This document shows, piece by piece, positions 1 to 7,232 of a stretch of 20,525 nucleotides of DNA. Location: NCBI GenBank assembly GCA_937974555.1, contig CALJKR010000041.1, forward strand, positions 1 through 20,525, in the 5' to 3' direction. Below the pieces are notes generated by a model. It saw only the letters and a program-made list of their open reading frames with translations. It did not search any database and had not been told where the DNA came from. The translations under genes and the position numbers were made by a program. Numbering within the stretch: position 1 is the first letter of the stretch; every line of letters starts with the position of its first letter. The DNA comes from an uncultured Flavobacteriales bacterium (GTDB taxonomy: Bacteria > Bacteroidota > Bacteroidia > Flavobacteriales_D > Sanyastnellaceae).

Positions 1-2
1 AA

Positions 3-194
3 TGGAAACTACTCTTGGTGAGTTGGTTGTTTGTTTATCCCGTAATTAATATTCTGTTTGCGCTTTTGTTTCCCATCATTCAAGACCTCCCTCAATTGGT
101 AAAGACGTTGATCTTAACGTTGATTTTGGTTCCATTGATGGGCATTTGCATTCCATTGCTTCACAAGAAGTTTTGGAATTGGATTACGAAGTAA
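3..194 (+). CDS. C-terminus of ABM-domain protein with membrane tail (partial)
   Basis: An open frame enters from the left edge and ends at TAA 192-194, giving about 63 C-terminal residues. They form two hydrophobic segments, one starting WKLLLVSWLFVYPVINILF and one around LILTLILVPLMGICIPLL, ending in a short basic tail. This pattern (W.. L..WL.VYP.. then L.T.ILVPLM) is what I recall for the C-terminal membrane part of the antibiotic-biosynthesis-monooxygenase proteins of COG3224, whose ferredoxin-like ABM domain would lie upstream of this window. The catalytic part is not visible, so the name rests on the tail alone. The gene converges on the fucosyltransferase, with one base between the two stop codons. 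Another small membrane protein cannot be excluded. Confidence 0.6.
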   Translation, partial: WKLLLVSWLFVYPVINILFALLFPIIQDLPQLVKTLILTLILVPLMGICIPLLHKKFWNWITK

Positions 195-195
195 T

Positions 196-1071
196 TTAGA
201 GTTGTATCCAATGGGGAGGGATTAGCTCTCTTGTGCCTTCCATATTGTTTTTCCATTTTTTGGGCGCAACAGTGATGCCTTGGTGTTGCGATAGAAAAGC
301 CCCCCACCAGCTGAAGCTGGAATTGGCGATGATGTGGTGTTGACACAATGACATCAATTGCATGTCTTTGAAGGAATCGGCACCACGGTTGTGGTCGATG
401 AATTGACAAGGGTAGTTTTTAAAATTTTCTTGGCACCAGGGGAGATCGTCTGAAAAAACAAAAATTTGGCAATTGGGAACATGGTCGAGCATGTATCCAA
501 TGGCTTGGTGGTAATATTCCAAAGTGCAAATGTCTTTGTACTTGGGGTGTTTCACGTAATCGCCTCGTCTGACATGTATAGAAACGGTAGGGCGTTCGTC
601 AATTTGTTTTTGAATGGCGATATTTTTTTCGTCATCAAAGGGTTGAAATTGGAATGCTTGCGCGATTTCCGGAAAATCAGTTAAGTATCGGAAGCACTGC
701 CAATATCCCTCCAGATATTGGTGTTGATCATTGATCCATTGGTCTCCATAGGTAAATCGTATTTCTTCTTTTTCTTCGAAAAAATAAGGTTGAGGGAGAT
801 TCAGTTTTCTGCGAATGCGATAGAGTAAAGCCCTTTCGTCGGCATGTATTTTTTTCAATACAGCGGGAGTTGCCTCCTCTGCTTGAATTTGGAAAACGCG
901 GGGCATCAAGTACCCGTCATGTAGACCGTAGTTGGAGAAGTAATGGGAGTCACAATAGATGGAATGGTTTGGAAATTTCTTTTTCAACCAATAGTAAAAA
1001 GCCACTTGGAACAGTTGGTTTCCAATTCCTCCCAGGATACGAACGACTTTGATGCGGGAATTATAGGTCAT
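196..1071 (-). CDS. Alpha-1,2-fucosyltransferase, GT11 family
   Basis: Predicted to transfer L-fucose from GDP-fucose in alpha-1,2 linkage to a galactose-type acceptor during surface polysaccharide or O-antigen assembly on the cytoplasmic side. The N-terminus carries RILGGIGNQLFQVAFYYWL, the family's nucleotide-binding start. The central motif HVRRGDYV is the GT11 signature for GDP-fucose binding, and FSDDLPWC and ANSSFSWWGAFLS are the further conserved blocks. About 291 residues is normal for the family. I chose the ATG at 1071 because it overlaps the upstream gene's stop as TAATG; an in-frame ATG at 1086 would add five residues that are not family-like. It is the second gene of a pair with the FISUMP protein, so it is probably translated by coupling. 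The acceptor cannot be read from the sequence. Confidence 0.9.
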   Translation of the reverse strand: MTYNSRIKVVRILGGIGNQLFQVAFYYWLKKKFPNHSIYCDSHYFSNYGLHDGYLMPRVFQIQAEEATPAVLKKIHADERALLYRIRRKLNLPQPYFFEEKEEIRFTYGDQWINDQHQYLEGYWQCFRYLTDFPEIAQAFQFQPFDDEKNIAIQKQIDERPTVSIHVRRGDYVKHPKYKDICTLEYYHQAIGYMLDHVPNCQIFVFSDDLPWCQENFKNYPCQFIDHNRGADSFKDMQLMSLCQHHIIANSSFSWWGAFLSQHQGITVAPKKWKNNMEGTRELIPPHWIQL

Positions 1072-2261
1072 TAATCTTTGATACATCGAACGGAGTAGCC
1101 TTGCACATTGCTGTTGGCAGCTCGGCTAATATTGGAATTGCCCACATTGAGTTTTCTATTCCACACATTGCCGGTTGTTCCATCTGGCGTTGAAGTGGCC
1201 CAGTAGCCATAAAGCGTTCGGCCACTGAAAGTTCCTGTTGTAAAGCGATATCCACCGGGGAGAGCAGTAAATCCCGTGCTGTTATTATGCGCAGTATGGG
1301 GAATATTCCAACCATCCAATGACTTAAGTGCATCCCCTTCCGTTGTGCCGCGGAAGCCAGTACCAATTTGTTGATCCGCAATACTGAGACCCAAACTTCC
1401 TTCCATGTACATCCATTCACAATCACTGGGGACGTGCCATCCGGTGGGACATAGTTTGTTGGTTTGAATCGTAGCAAAGTTGTATAAATGACCATACAAC
1501 GTTTGATAAGCCGTATTGTTTTGGTAATAGCAATAGGCTGGTGTTGAGGTGGTGCTCCAGGCCGTGTTGTCTGTGACGTTGGCAATGGGCGTTCCATCAT
1601 TAAGAGAGACAGCATTTAGGTTGTCACCAAACCAGCATTGGCCGCCAATTTCTACAAGATCGTATGTTGTGCTTTGATACACCAATGTACTTTGTCCATT
1701 GCATGAAGAAACAGAGATTGGAGCTGTTGTGCAAAGGGTATTCCCGGGCAAAAGTGTTTCGCCCGTTGCTGGACCCGGAGGGTAATTTGCGGCACTGATA
1801 CCTGGAACGATGGAAAATTGATTTCCCACAAAAAGGGTATCACCTGTAGGGCTCACCGTCACTTGAATTTTAGAGGCATGCAGGGCATAGGGAACAGACA
1901 TCAATTGTTGCGTTCCCATGTCAATTAAACCATTTCCGGCATCCAACTGCACGTGAAGGAATTTGGCGCTACTGCCCCAATCAATGGCATTAAACGAGCC
2001 CACGGAAGCGGCACCTGATCCAACGTTGATGTTGATTAAACCCTGTGCATTGGATGAAGTTGTGTGCGATTCTTCGAAGACAACAGTACCGGTAGCGGTT
2101 ACATCGTGGATCATGAGAGTGATCATGAGCGATGCATTGGACATTACAGAGCCATCGACATTGCGAACTACCGCTTGGTAAGGAATGGCGGAAGGGGCTT
2201 GAGAGAAAGTGAGGAAAGGGAGAAGGAGAGCGTGAAAAAGGATAAAGAAAATTTTTTTCAT
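1071..2261 (-). CDS. Exported FISUMP-domain protein
   Basis: A 396-residue protein with a clear signal peptide (MKKIFFILFHALLLPFLTFS, cleavage probably near SQA). Residues about 25-130 form the beta-rich module that often starts such proteins (PYQAVVRN... VNVG-like... VPYALHA). The C-terminal half, from about residue 195, is the Fibrobacter succinogenes major paralogous (FISUMP, TIGR02145) domain, recognised by YDLVEIGGQCWFGDNL, GHLYNF, LCPTGWHVPSDCEW, GFTALPGGYR and the terminal SVRCIKD. The domain is common on Bacteroidota and Fibrobacter surface proteins but its function is not settled; C-type-lectin-like adhesion is often suggested. No type IX sorting domain is visible at the C-terminus. 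Its stop overlaps the fucosyltransferase start by one base. Confidence 0.88.
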   Translation of the reverse strand: MKKIFFILFHALLLPFLTFSQAPSAIPYQAVVRNVDGSVMSNASLMITLMIHDVTATGTVVFEESHTTSSNAQGLININVGSGAASVGSFNAIDWGSSAKFLHVQLDAGNGLIDMGTQQLMSVPYALHASKIQVTVSPTGDTLFVGNQFSIVPGISAANYPPGPATGETLLPGNTLCTTAPISVSSCNGQSTLVYQSTTYDLVEIGGQCWFGDNLNAVSLNDGTPIANVTDNTAWSTTSTPAYCYYQNNTAYQTLYGHLYNFATIQTNKLCPTGWHVPSDCEWMYMEGSLGLSIADQQIGTGFRGTTEGDALKSLDGWNIPHTAHNNSTGFTALPGGYRFTTGTFSGRTLYGYWATSTPDGTTGNVWNRKLNVGNSNISRAANSNVQGYSVRCIKD

Positions 2262-2265
2262 AAGC

Positions 2266-2273
2266 TAAAGATA
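2266..2273 (-). promoter_or_regulatory. Candidate minus-7 box before the FISUMP gene
   Basis: On the minus strand the box reads TATCTTTA, seven of eight matches to the Bacteroidota TAnnTTTG element, and ends four bases before the ATG at 2261. I found no TTG at the expected upstream spacing. If used, transcription would start at or next to the start codon. Alternatively the true promoter is further upstream and this match is chance. Confidence 0.3.
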
Positions 2274-2329
2274 GACAGAAAAGCAGGGGAGGATGGATTA
2301 AGTTTTGGGGAAGGATGAAATTTTTTTAG

Positions 2330-2356
2330 TTGACAATCAGAAAAGAACTACCTTAG
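2330..2356 (+). promoter_or_regulatory. Candidate promoter of the small HAD gene
   Basis: TTGACA at 2330-2335 is followed, 16 bases after the TTG, by TACCTTAG at 2349-2356, one mismatch from TAnnTTTG. The box ends 19 bases before the ATG at 2376, a normal leader length. The spacing is slightly shorter than the usual 17-23. Confidence 0.35.
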
Positions 2357-2375
2357 TGTAATAAATACACTTACT

Positions 2376-2795
2376 ATGAAATTTATCGGAAATAAAGATT
2401 TGCAAGGCAAGAACGCCAGCCCATTATTACCGGAGGGAAAGAAGAATTATTTGATTGACATAGACGGGACCATATGTGAGGATGTACCCAACGAAGAGGC
2501 AAGTCGCATGTGGGATTGTGAAGAGTTACCGGGTGCAAAAGAGACCATCAATGCATGGTTTGACGAGGGGCATATCATCACGTTTTTTACCGCGCGCACA
2601 GAAGAGAACAGAGCGGCGACGGAGCATTGGTTGAAGAACCATGGATTTAAATACCACGGCATTTTGTTCGGTAAGCCCAGGGGTGGCAATTATCATTGGA
2701 TTGACGATCGTTCTGTGCGGGCTACGCAATTTCTAGGAAATTTCACGCAATTGGTAAGAAAGACAACCGAGATTGAAGTTTTTCCTGAGAAGTAA
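2376..2795 (+). CDS. Small HAD-superfamily phosphatase-like protein
   Basis: A 139-residue protein with the four HAD motifs in order: DIDGTI near residue 28 (nucleophile and acid/base aspartates), the threonine of FFTARTEENR near residue 73, the lysine of FGKPRGGNYHW near residue 100, and the acidic pair of WIDDRS. There is almost no cap domain, so the active site should be open to large or extended substrates. Proteins of this type are sometimes labelled phosphoheptose isomerase in databases; the motifs here are HAD, not isomerase. It resembles small capsule-locus HAD phosphatases, but the substrate is unknown. It is a single gene, divergent from the FISUMP gene and convergent with the ABM-domain gene. 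Confidence 0.8.
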   Translation: MKFIGNKDLQGKNASPLLPEGKKNYLIDIDGTICEDVPNEEASRMWDCEELPGAKETINAWFDEGHIITFFTARTEENRAATEHWLKNHGFKYHGILFGKPRGGNYHWIDDRSVRATQFLGNFTQLVRKTTEIEVFPEK

Positions 2796-2818
2796 ACCCA
2801 TTAAAAATCGGGGTTTAC
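2792..2818. terminator. Inverted repeat between convergent genes, possible terminator
   Basis: GTAAACCC at 2792-2799 pairs with GGGTTTAC at 2811-2818 across an 11-base A/T-rich loop. The left arm contains the TAA stop of the HAD gene, and the repeat sits between two convergent genes. It lacks a clear T-run on either side, so it could be a weak bidirectional terminator or an mRNA 3' stabiliser. Confidence 0.4.
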
Positions 2819-2823
2819 GATCA

Positions 2824-3159
2824 TTAAGGTTGTATGAGGTGGCTATGGAATCTGGATACTTCAGCGATCATACTATGGTAGTATTTGTACCAGGCCATGC
2901 CTAATTTTTTGGCTTCGATGTGAACGGGATGTTTGGCCCAATTTTGCACGGATTCCATGTCTTTCCAATAACTGATAAACGTACCACGTCCGTCTACTTT
3001 CATGCTTTCGTAGCCGAGGTAGCCCGGAATTGTTTTTACCAATTCCAAAGTTTTCTCATCATATTCCGCATATCCTTCTAAATTATCGGAAAGATAATAG
3101 TTGAAGATTGAAGCAATAAAAGGCGGGTTGGGTATGTTGGGTGAATTCCAATTGATCAT
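2824..3159 (-). CDS. ABM-domain (YqjZ/HmoA-like) protein
   Basis: About 111 residues from ATG 3159. The sequence follows the antibiotic-biosynthesis-monooxygenase fold: an opening beta strand PPFIASIFNYYLS, a helix DEKTLELVKTIPGYLGYESM, then GTFISYWKDMESVQNW and HPVHIEAKKLGMAWYKYY, ending in IAEVSRF. That pattern is typical of the YqjZ-like branch, small dimeric proteins with a heme or quinone-like ligand in some members. Substrate and activity cannot be assigned. A longer frame runs to ATG 3195 but would begin inside the tRNA terminator hairpin, so I reject it. A box resembling TAnnTTTG (TATATTCG at 3164-3171, minus strand) ends four bases before this ATG. Confidence 0.75.
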   Translation of the reverse strand: MINWNSPNIPNPPFIASIFNYYLSDNLEGYAEYDEKTLELVKTIPGYLGYESMKVDGRGTFISYWKDMESVQNWAKHPVHIEAKKLGMAWYKYYHSMIAEVSRFHSHLIQP

Positions 3160-3183
3160 GATTCGAATATAAGCGAAAACAAA

Positions 3184-3208
3184 AAAAGGCTGCATTATGC
3201 AGCCTTTT
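3184..3208 (-). terminator. Rho-independent terminator of tRNA-Asn
   Basis: GGCTGCA and TGCAGCC form a perfect seven-pair stem with a three-base loop, extended by four A-T pairs. On the minus strand the stem is followed by an unbroken run of T. It begins four bases after the tRNA 3' end and isolates the tRNA from the ABM-domain gene downstream. Confidence 0.85.
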
Positions 3209-3211
3209 CCG

Positions 3212-3285
3212 CTCCTCAGCCTGGGCTCGAACCAGGGACCCCATGATTAACAGTCATGTGCTCTAACCAGCTGAGCTACTGAGGA
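3212..3285 (-). tRNA. tRNA-Asn (anticodon GTT)
   Basis: A 74-nt cloverleaf on the minus strand. The acceptor stem TCCTCAG pairs with CTGAGGA, with discriminator G. The D arm is GCTCAGCTGGTTAGAGC. The anticodon stem CATGA/TCATG encloses CTGTTAA, giving anticodon GTT. The T arm is CCTGG TTCGAGC CCAGG. The 3' CCA is not encoded (the bases after the discriminator are CGG) and must be added after transcription. It reads asparagine codons AAC and AAT. A terminator follows directly, and a good promoter lies about 112 bases upstream. Confidence 0.97.
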
Positions 3286-3397
3286 GTGTTACCTTTTTGA
3301 GAAATGGGCTTTCCCATCTGTCAAAACCACTCTGCTTGTTCTTCAGCTCCTTGTCGTTACCAAGGTAAAACACCGAATTGAGGTCGGAATCGGACCG

Positions 3398-3427
3398 CAA
3401 AAATAAACAAATACTTTCACTTCACAA
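3398..3427 (-). promoter_or_regulatory. Bacteroidota-type promoter upstream of tRNA-Asn
   Basis: On the minus strand TTG (3425-3427), 19 bases, then TATTTTTG (3398-3405) fits the TTG-N17-23-TAnnTTTG consensus exactly. It points at tRNA-Asn, whose 5' end is about 112 bases downstream, so the primary transcript would have a leader of roughly 105 nt. It is the best promoter match in the window. Confidence 0.6.
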
Positions 3428-3435
3428 TATCTTTG
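3428..3435 (+). promoter_or_regulatory. Minus-7 box of the pfkB-selD operon
   Basis: TATCTTTG matches TAnnTTTG fully and ends 17 bases before the ATG at 3453. No convincing TTG is seen at minus 33. It lies inside a longer in-frame extension opening at a TTG codon at 3378, which argues that translation starts at 3453. It abuts the oppositely directed tRNA promoter. Confidence 0.5.
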
Positions 3436-3452
3436 TAAAAATTTTTTTAATA

Positions 3453-4376
3453 ATGAAATTAGTTGCCGTCGGTACTGTGGCTTTTGACTCGATCGAAACG
3501 CCTTTTGCAAAACAAGAAAAAGTAATTGGTGGTGCTGCTACCTACATCACACTTACAGCGTCTCACTTTGTTGATTCATCGGGTTTGGTTTCGGTGGTGG
3601 GAGAAGATTTCCCAACGGATTTCCTTGCTGATATGAAGCGCCGTGGTATCAACCAAGAAGGGCTTGAAATTAAAATGGGTGAAAAGTCATTTTATTGGTC
3701 CGGAAAATATCACTTGGATATGAACTCTCGCGACACTTTGGTGACTGACCTTAATGTATTGGCGACGTTTGATCCCAAGGTTCCGGCTTCTTATACTGAA
3801 GCTCCTGTTTTGTTGTTGGGCAACTTGGTGCCTGCTGTTCAGTCTTCTGTTTTGGATCAATTCACAACACGTCCAGCTTTGGTTATCATGGATACCATGA
3901 ACTTTTGGATGGATGTGGCTTGGGACGATTTGATGGCGGTAATCAAACGTGTAGATGTATTGACTATCAATGATGAAGAGGCCCGTCAAATGAGTAAAGA
4001 GCATAGCTTGGTAAAGGCGGCTCAAAAGATTTTGAAAATGGGGCCCAAATATTTGATCATCAAAAAGGGTGAGCATGGTGCATTGTTGTTCCATGAAAAT
4101 CAAGTATTCTTTGCGCCAGCCTTGCCTTTGGAAGAGGTAGTAGACCCAACCGGAGCGGGCGATACCTTTGCAGGAGGTTTTGCTGGTTACTTGGCTAAAA
4201 CACAAAACTTCTCTTTTGAGAACATGAAGCGAGCAATTATCGTGGGTTCGGCAATGGCCTCTTATACCTGCGAAAAATTTGGTCCAGAGCGTTTGTTGGA
4301 AATCAATCAAGACGATATCAACAAGCGTGTGGCTGAATTTGTATCCTTGGTTAATTTTGATATTGAATTGGTATAA
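3453..4376 (+). CDS. PfkB-family carbohydrate/nucleoside kinase
   Basis: A 307-residue ribokinase-fold kinase expected to phosphorylate a sugar or nucleoside with ATP in the cytoplasm. MKLVAVGTVAFDSIETPF is the first strand, and IGGAATYITLTASHF near residues 25-39 is the substrate-side Gly-Gly motif. DPTGAGDTFAGGFAGYL at residues 231-247 is PfkB signature 2, with D237 as the catalytic base and the GAGD anion hole. The start is set by the family-like N-terminus and the promoter box just upstream. The substrate is not readable; related Bacteroidota proteins are simply called sugar kinases. It is the first of four same-strand genes, eight bases before the AIM24 gene. Confidence 0.88.
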   Translation: MKLVAVGTVAFDSIETPFAKQEKVIGGAATYITLTASHFVDSSGLVSVVGEDFPTDFLADMKRRGINQEGLEIKMGEKSFYWSGKYHLDMNSRDTLVTDLNVLATFDPKVPASYTEAPVLLLGNLVPAVQSSVLDQFTTRPALVIMDTMNFWMDVAWDDLMAVIKRVDVLTINDEEARQMSKEHSLVKAAQKILKMGPKYLIIKKGEHGALLFHENQVFFAPALPLEEVVDPTGAGDTFAGGFAGYLAKTQNFSFENMKRAIIVGSAMASYTCEKFGPERLLEINQDDINKRVAEFVSLVNFDIELV

Positions 4377-4384
4377 ATAGCAAA

Positions 4385-5179
4385 ATGAGAAGAAATCACG
4401 AAATCGACTATCGCATTTTTGGAGAAGAAATGCAATGTGTGGAGATTGAGCTTGATCCCCAGGAAACGGTGGTGGCTGAGGCTGGAGCGTTTATGTACAT
4501 GGACGAAGGTATTCAGATGGAAACCATTTTTGGAGATGGTTCAGCACAGAACAACGGCTTTTTCGGAAAGTTGATGAGCGCAGGAAAACGCATGTTGACG
4601 GGAGAAAGCTTGTTCATGACGGCCTTTACCCATTTGGGATACAACAAAGCACGCGTGGCTTTTGCTTCGCCTTATCCTGGTCGAATTATTCCCATGGATT
4701 TGCAACAAATGGGCGGTAAAGTGATTTGCCAAAAGGATTCTTTTTTGTGTGCAGCCAAGGGCGTTAGTGTGGGGATTGAGTTACAAAAGAAATTGGGAAC
4801 GGGCTTGTTTGGTGGAGAAGGTTTCATCATGCAAAAATTGGAAGGCGATGGTCTTGCCTTTTGTCATGCTGGAGGCCACATCATCGAGCGTGTTTTGGCT
4901 CCAGGAGAGACTTTGCGCGTTGACACAGGTTGTGTAGTGGCTTATACCCAAGAGGTGGATTTTGATATTCAATTTATTGGGGGTATTAAAAACTCATTGT
5001 TTGGAGGTGAAGGCTTATTCTATGCCACGTTGAGAGGGCCAGGAAAAGTTTGGTTGCAGACCTTACCCATTTCACGATTGGCCAGTAGAATTCTATCTTA
5101 TGGTTCAGTGGGAGGAAGAAAAGAAGAAGGAAGTATTTTGGGCGGTTTGGGCAATCTTTTGGACGGAGACGGCATCTGA
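4385..5179 (+). CDS. AIM24 / TIGR00266 family protein
   Basis: A 264-residue protein with the repeated beta layout of the TIGR00266/AIM24 family: an opening VEIELDPQETVVAEAGAFMY, then MLTGESLFMTAFTH, GGKVICQKDSFLCAAKGV, GLFGGEGFIMQKLEGDG, VDTGCVVAYTQEVDFDIQF and LFGGEGLFYATLRGPGKVWLQ. The mitochondrial member AIM24 affects inner-membrane architecture, while the bacterial members have no settled function. No signal peptide or membrane helix is visible. It lies between pfkB (8-bp gap) and mnmH (stop overlaps the next ATG as TGATG), so it belongs to the selenium-related operon. That association is positional and gives no mechanism by itself. Confidence 0.9.
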   Translation: MRRNHEIDYRIFGEEMQCVEIELDPQETVVAEAGAFMYMDEGIQMETIFGDGSAQNNGFFGKLMSAGKRMLTGESLFMTAFTHLGYNKARVAFASPYPGRIIPMDLQQMGGKVICQKDSFLCAAKGVSVGIELQKKLGTGLFGGEGFIMQKLEGDGLAFCHAGGHIIERVLAPGETLRVDTGCVVAYTQEVDFDIQFIGGIKNSLFGGEGLFYATLRGPGKVWLQTLPISRLASRILSYGSVGGRKEEGSILGGLGNLLDGDGI

Positions 5180-6210
5180 TGCAAGAACCAAAGTTCATTG
5201 AGATAGAACAAGCATTGGCGCATTATGCCCAAGGAGAAATTCCGGTGGTTGATGTGCGTTCAGAAAAGGAATTTGAAAAGGGACATATTCCAGGCGCGAT
5301 TAATGTTCCTCTATTGAATAACACGCACCGCCATTTGGTGGGATGTTGTTACAAAGAGCAAGGACAAGCCAAGGCGATAGAATTGGGTTATGCATTGGTG
5401 GGTCCTTTGTTTCCTGAGATTCAGCAAAAGGCATTGGCAGCGACATCCAAGCGAACCATCATCTTGCATTGTTGGCGTGGAGGGTTGCGGAGCAAAATCA
5501 CAGCGGGATTATTGGCGGAGGTTGGATTTGAAGTGTGGATGGTGAATGGAGGCTACAAAAAGTGGCGCAACACCTGGCTTTCAGAGTTGGGTCGTCACCG
5601 TCAACTGCGGGTAGTATCCGGATTAACCGGTTCAGGAAAAACAGGTCTTTTGTACGCATTGAAAGCGAAAGGTCAACAGATGATAGATTTGGAAGGAATT
5701 GCCCATCATCGAGGTTCAGCCTTTGGTGGGCTTGGATTGCCAGAACAACCTACACAAGAACAATTTGAGAATGTATTGTGCAAGTCGCTTTGGGAACAAC
5801 CGTCTGGGACTTTGTACGTTGAGAGTGAAAGTAGGATGATTGGTAGATTGCGAATACCGGATCCCTTTTTTGAACAGATTTTAACCGCTCCGCGAATTGA
5901 GGTGAAACGCAGCTATGCTTTTCGAGAGGGCGAGATACTTCGCATTTACGGTGTATTTCCTGGGGAGCAACTCAAAGAAAAGACTTTACAACTGAACAAG
6001 CGCATGGGCAGTGAGCAAACCCAAGAGGCGGTAGCGGCATTGGAGAGCGGAGATCGCATCAAGTGGTTGGAAATCTTACTGCATTATTATGACAAGAACT
6101 ACCTTCATCACCATCAAAAAATCGCGAAGCAAGAGATCAATGTGGTATTAACGCCCAGTGACGACGATGAGGAAGTGGTGGAGCAGATATTGAAATTAGA
6201 ATGGAACTGA
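5179..6210 (+). CDS. mnmH: tRNA 2-selenouridine synthase
   Basis: MnmH (SelU, YbbB) replaces sulfur with selenium in 2-thiouridine at the wobble position of tRNAs for Lys, Glu and Gln, through a geranylated intermediate and using selenophosphate. The N-terminal rhodanese domain has VVDVRSEKEFEKGHIPGAINVP at about residues 23-44 and the active-site cysteine C98 in LHCWRGGLRSK (Cys97 in E. coli). The C-terminal P-loop domain has GLTGSGKT at residues 148-155. At 343 residues it is slightly shorter than the E. coli enzyme but complete. Its ATG overlaps the AIM24 stop by one base, and its end overlaps the selD start by 10 bp, linking it to its selenium donor. Confidence 0.95.
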   Translation: MQEPKFIEIEQALAHYAQGEIPVVDVRSEKEFEKGHIPGAINVPLLNNTHRHLVGCCYKEQGQAKAIELGYALVGPLFPEIQQKALAATSKRTIILHCWRGGLRSKITAGLLAEVGFEVWMVNGGYKKWRNTWLSELGRHRQLRVVSGLTGSGKTGLLYALKAKGQQMIDLEGIAHHRGSAFGGLGLPEQPTQEQFENVLCKSLWEQPSGTLYVESESRMIGRLRIPDPFFEQILTAPRIEVKRSYAFREGEILRIYGVFPGEQLKEKTLQLNKRMGSEQTQEAVAALESGDRIKWLEILLHYYDKNYLHHHQKIAKQEINVVLTPSDDDEEVVEQILKLEWN

Positions 6211-7232
6211 AGCTAACACAGGCGACTACGGCGGGTGGTTGTGGTTGTAAAATATCACCCCAACATTTGCATGAGATTTTGCAAGGTCACCGCAATACAG
6301 CAAGTCATCCCCAATTATTGGTAGGCAATGCAGGCAATGATGATGCGGCGGTGATGGTATGGGAAGGGGAAAGTTGTATGATACACACGACCGATTTCTT
6401 TTTGCCCATTGTGGATGATCCCTATGATTTTGGACGCATTGCGGCGGCCAATGCATTGAGTGACGTATGGGCCATGGGCGGAAGTCCCGTGATGGCGTTG
6501 GCTATTTTGGGTTGGCCTGTCGGTAAATTGGGAACAGCAAGCGCTTCAAGGGTGATGCAAGGAGCAAGAGAGATGTGTGAAAAAGCGGGTGTTGTTTTGG
6601 CAGGAGGACACTCCATAGAAACCCAAGAACCATTGTTTGGTTTGTCGGTGACTGGAAAAGTGGACAGGGCGTCTATCAAAGAAAATCATGGTTTATACCC
6701 CGGGGATTTTTTGTATTTGACCAAGCCATTGGGATTGGGTGTAATGGCCACCGCGTTAAAAAGAGGACTGGTGGATGCCGAAGGATTTCAGACCGCTTTA
6801 GCGAGCATGACCACACTGAACACCTTTGGGGCTGTTGCTGGAAAAATGTCAGGCGTGAGCGCAATGACCGATGTGACAGGTTTTGGATTGGTGGGCCATT
6901 TGATGGAAATGCTACAACCCAAAGCGCTGGGCGCTATCCTTGATTTTGAATCCATTCCCATTTTAGAGGCCGCTAAACCATGGATTGAACAAAGCATTTA
7001 TGCGGACATGGCCATGAAGACCTATTCACGCTTTGCATCGGAAACCAATATTGCAGGCATGGCACAATTGATTCCATTGTTTGATCCACAAACATCAGGG
7101 GGATTATTGATTGCCGTTCACCCAGAAAGCGAGGCGCAGTTTTTGACTGAAGCGAGTAAAGCGAATCAAGCGGTATACCGCATTGGAAACTGCACAGAAA
7201 AAGGAGAAAAGACCCTTTGGGTCAATGTTTAA
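6201..7232 (+). CDS. selD: Selenide, water dikinase (selenophosphate synthetase)
   Basis: SelD makes selenophosphate from selenide and ATP. The N-terminal LTQATTAGGCGCKISP carries the catalytic cysteine (C14, equal to E. coli Cys17) and the essential lysine (K17), so this is a cysteine form rather than a selenoprotein. NDDAAV, TTDFFLPIVDDPYDFGRIAAANALSD and AGGHSIE are the ATP- and metal-binding blocks of the PurM-like fold, and FDPQTSGGLL lies in the C-terminal domain. 343 residues is full length. It starts inside the end of mnmH (10-bp overlap), so the two are co-transcribed and probably translationally coupled. Its 3' end overlaps the convergent HAD gene by 11 bp. No selA or selB is in this window. 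Confidence 0.97.
   Translation: MELKLTQATTAGGCGCKISPQHLHEILQGHRNTASHPQLLVGNAGNDDAAVMVWEGESCMIHTTDFFLPIVDDPYDFGRIAAANALSDVWAMGGSPVMALAILGWPVGKLGTASASRVMQGAREMCEKAGVVLAGGHSIETQEPLFGLSVTGKVDRASIKENHGLYPGDFLYLTKPLGLGVMATALKRGLVDAEGFQTALASMTTLNTFGAVAGKMSGVSAMTDVTGFGLVGHLMEMLQPKALGAILDFESIPILEAAKPWIEQSIYADMAMKTYSRFASETNIAGMAQLIPLFDPQTSGGLLIAVHPESEAQFLTEASKANQAVYRIGNCTEKGEKTLWVNV

Noticed and set aside
1061..1615. 184-codon open frame on the minus strand
   Set aside because: Same strand, different frame of the FISUMP gene, which has a clear signal peptide and domain; no family features in this frame.
3160..3195. N-terminal extension of the ABM-domain protein to ATG 3195
   Set aside because: The added codons lie in the tRNA terminator hairpin and its T-run and are not family-like.
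3286..3397. Second tRNA gene upstream of tRNA-Asn
   Set aside because: A T-arm-like GGTC/GACC hairpin is present but the loop is not canonical and no acceptor or anticodon arm can be folded.
3378..3452. TTG-initiated extension of the PfkB kinase
   Set aside because: A minus-7 box lies inside it and the family N-terminus starts at ATG 3453.
3687..4310. 207-codon open frame on the minus strand
   Set aside because: It is fully antisense to the pfkB gene, has no recognisable domain and is rich in Cys, His and Gln as expected for a shadow frame.
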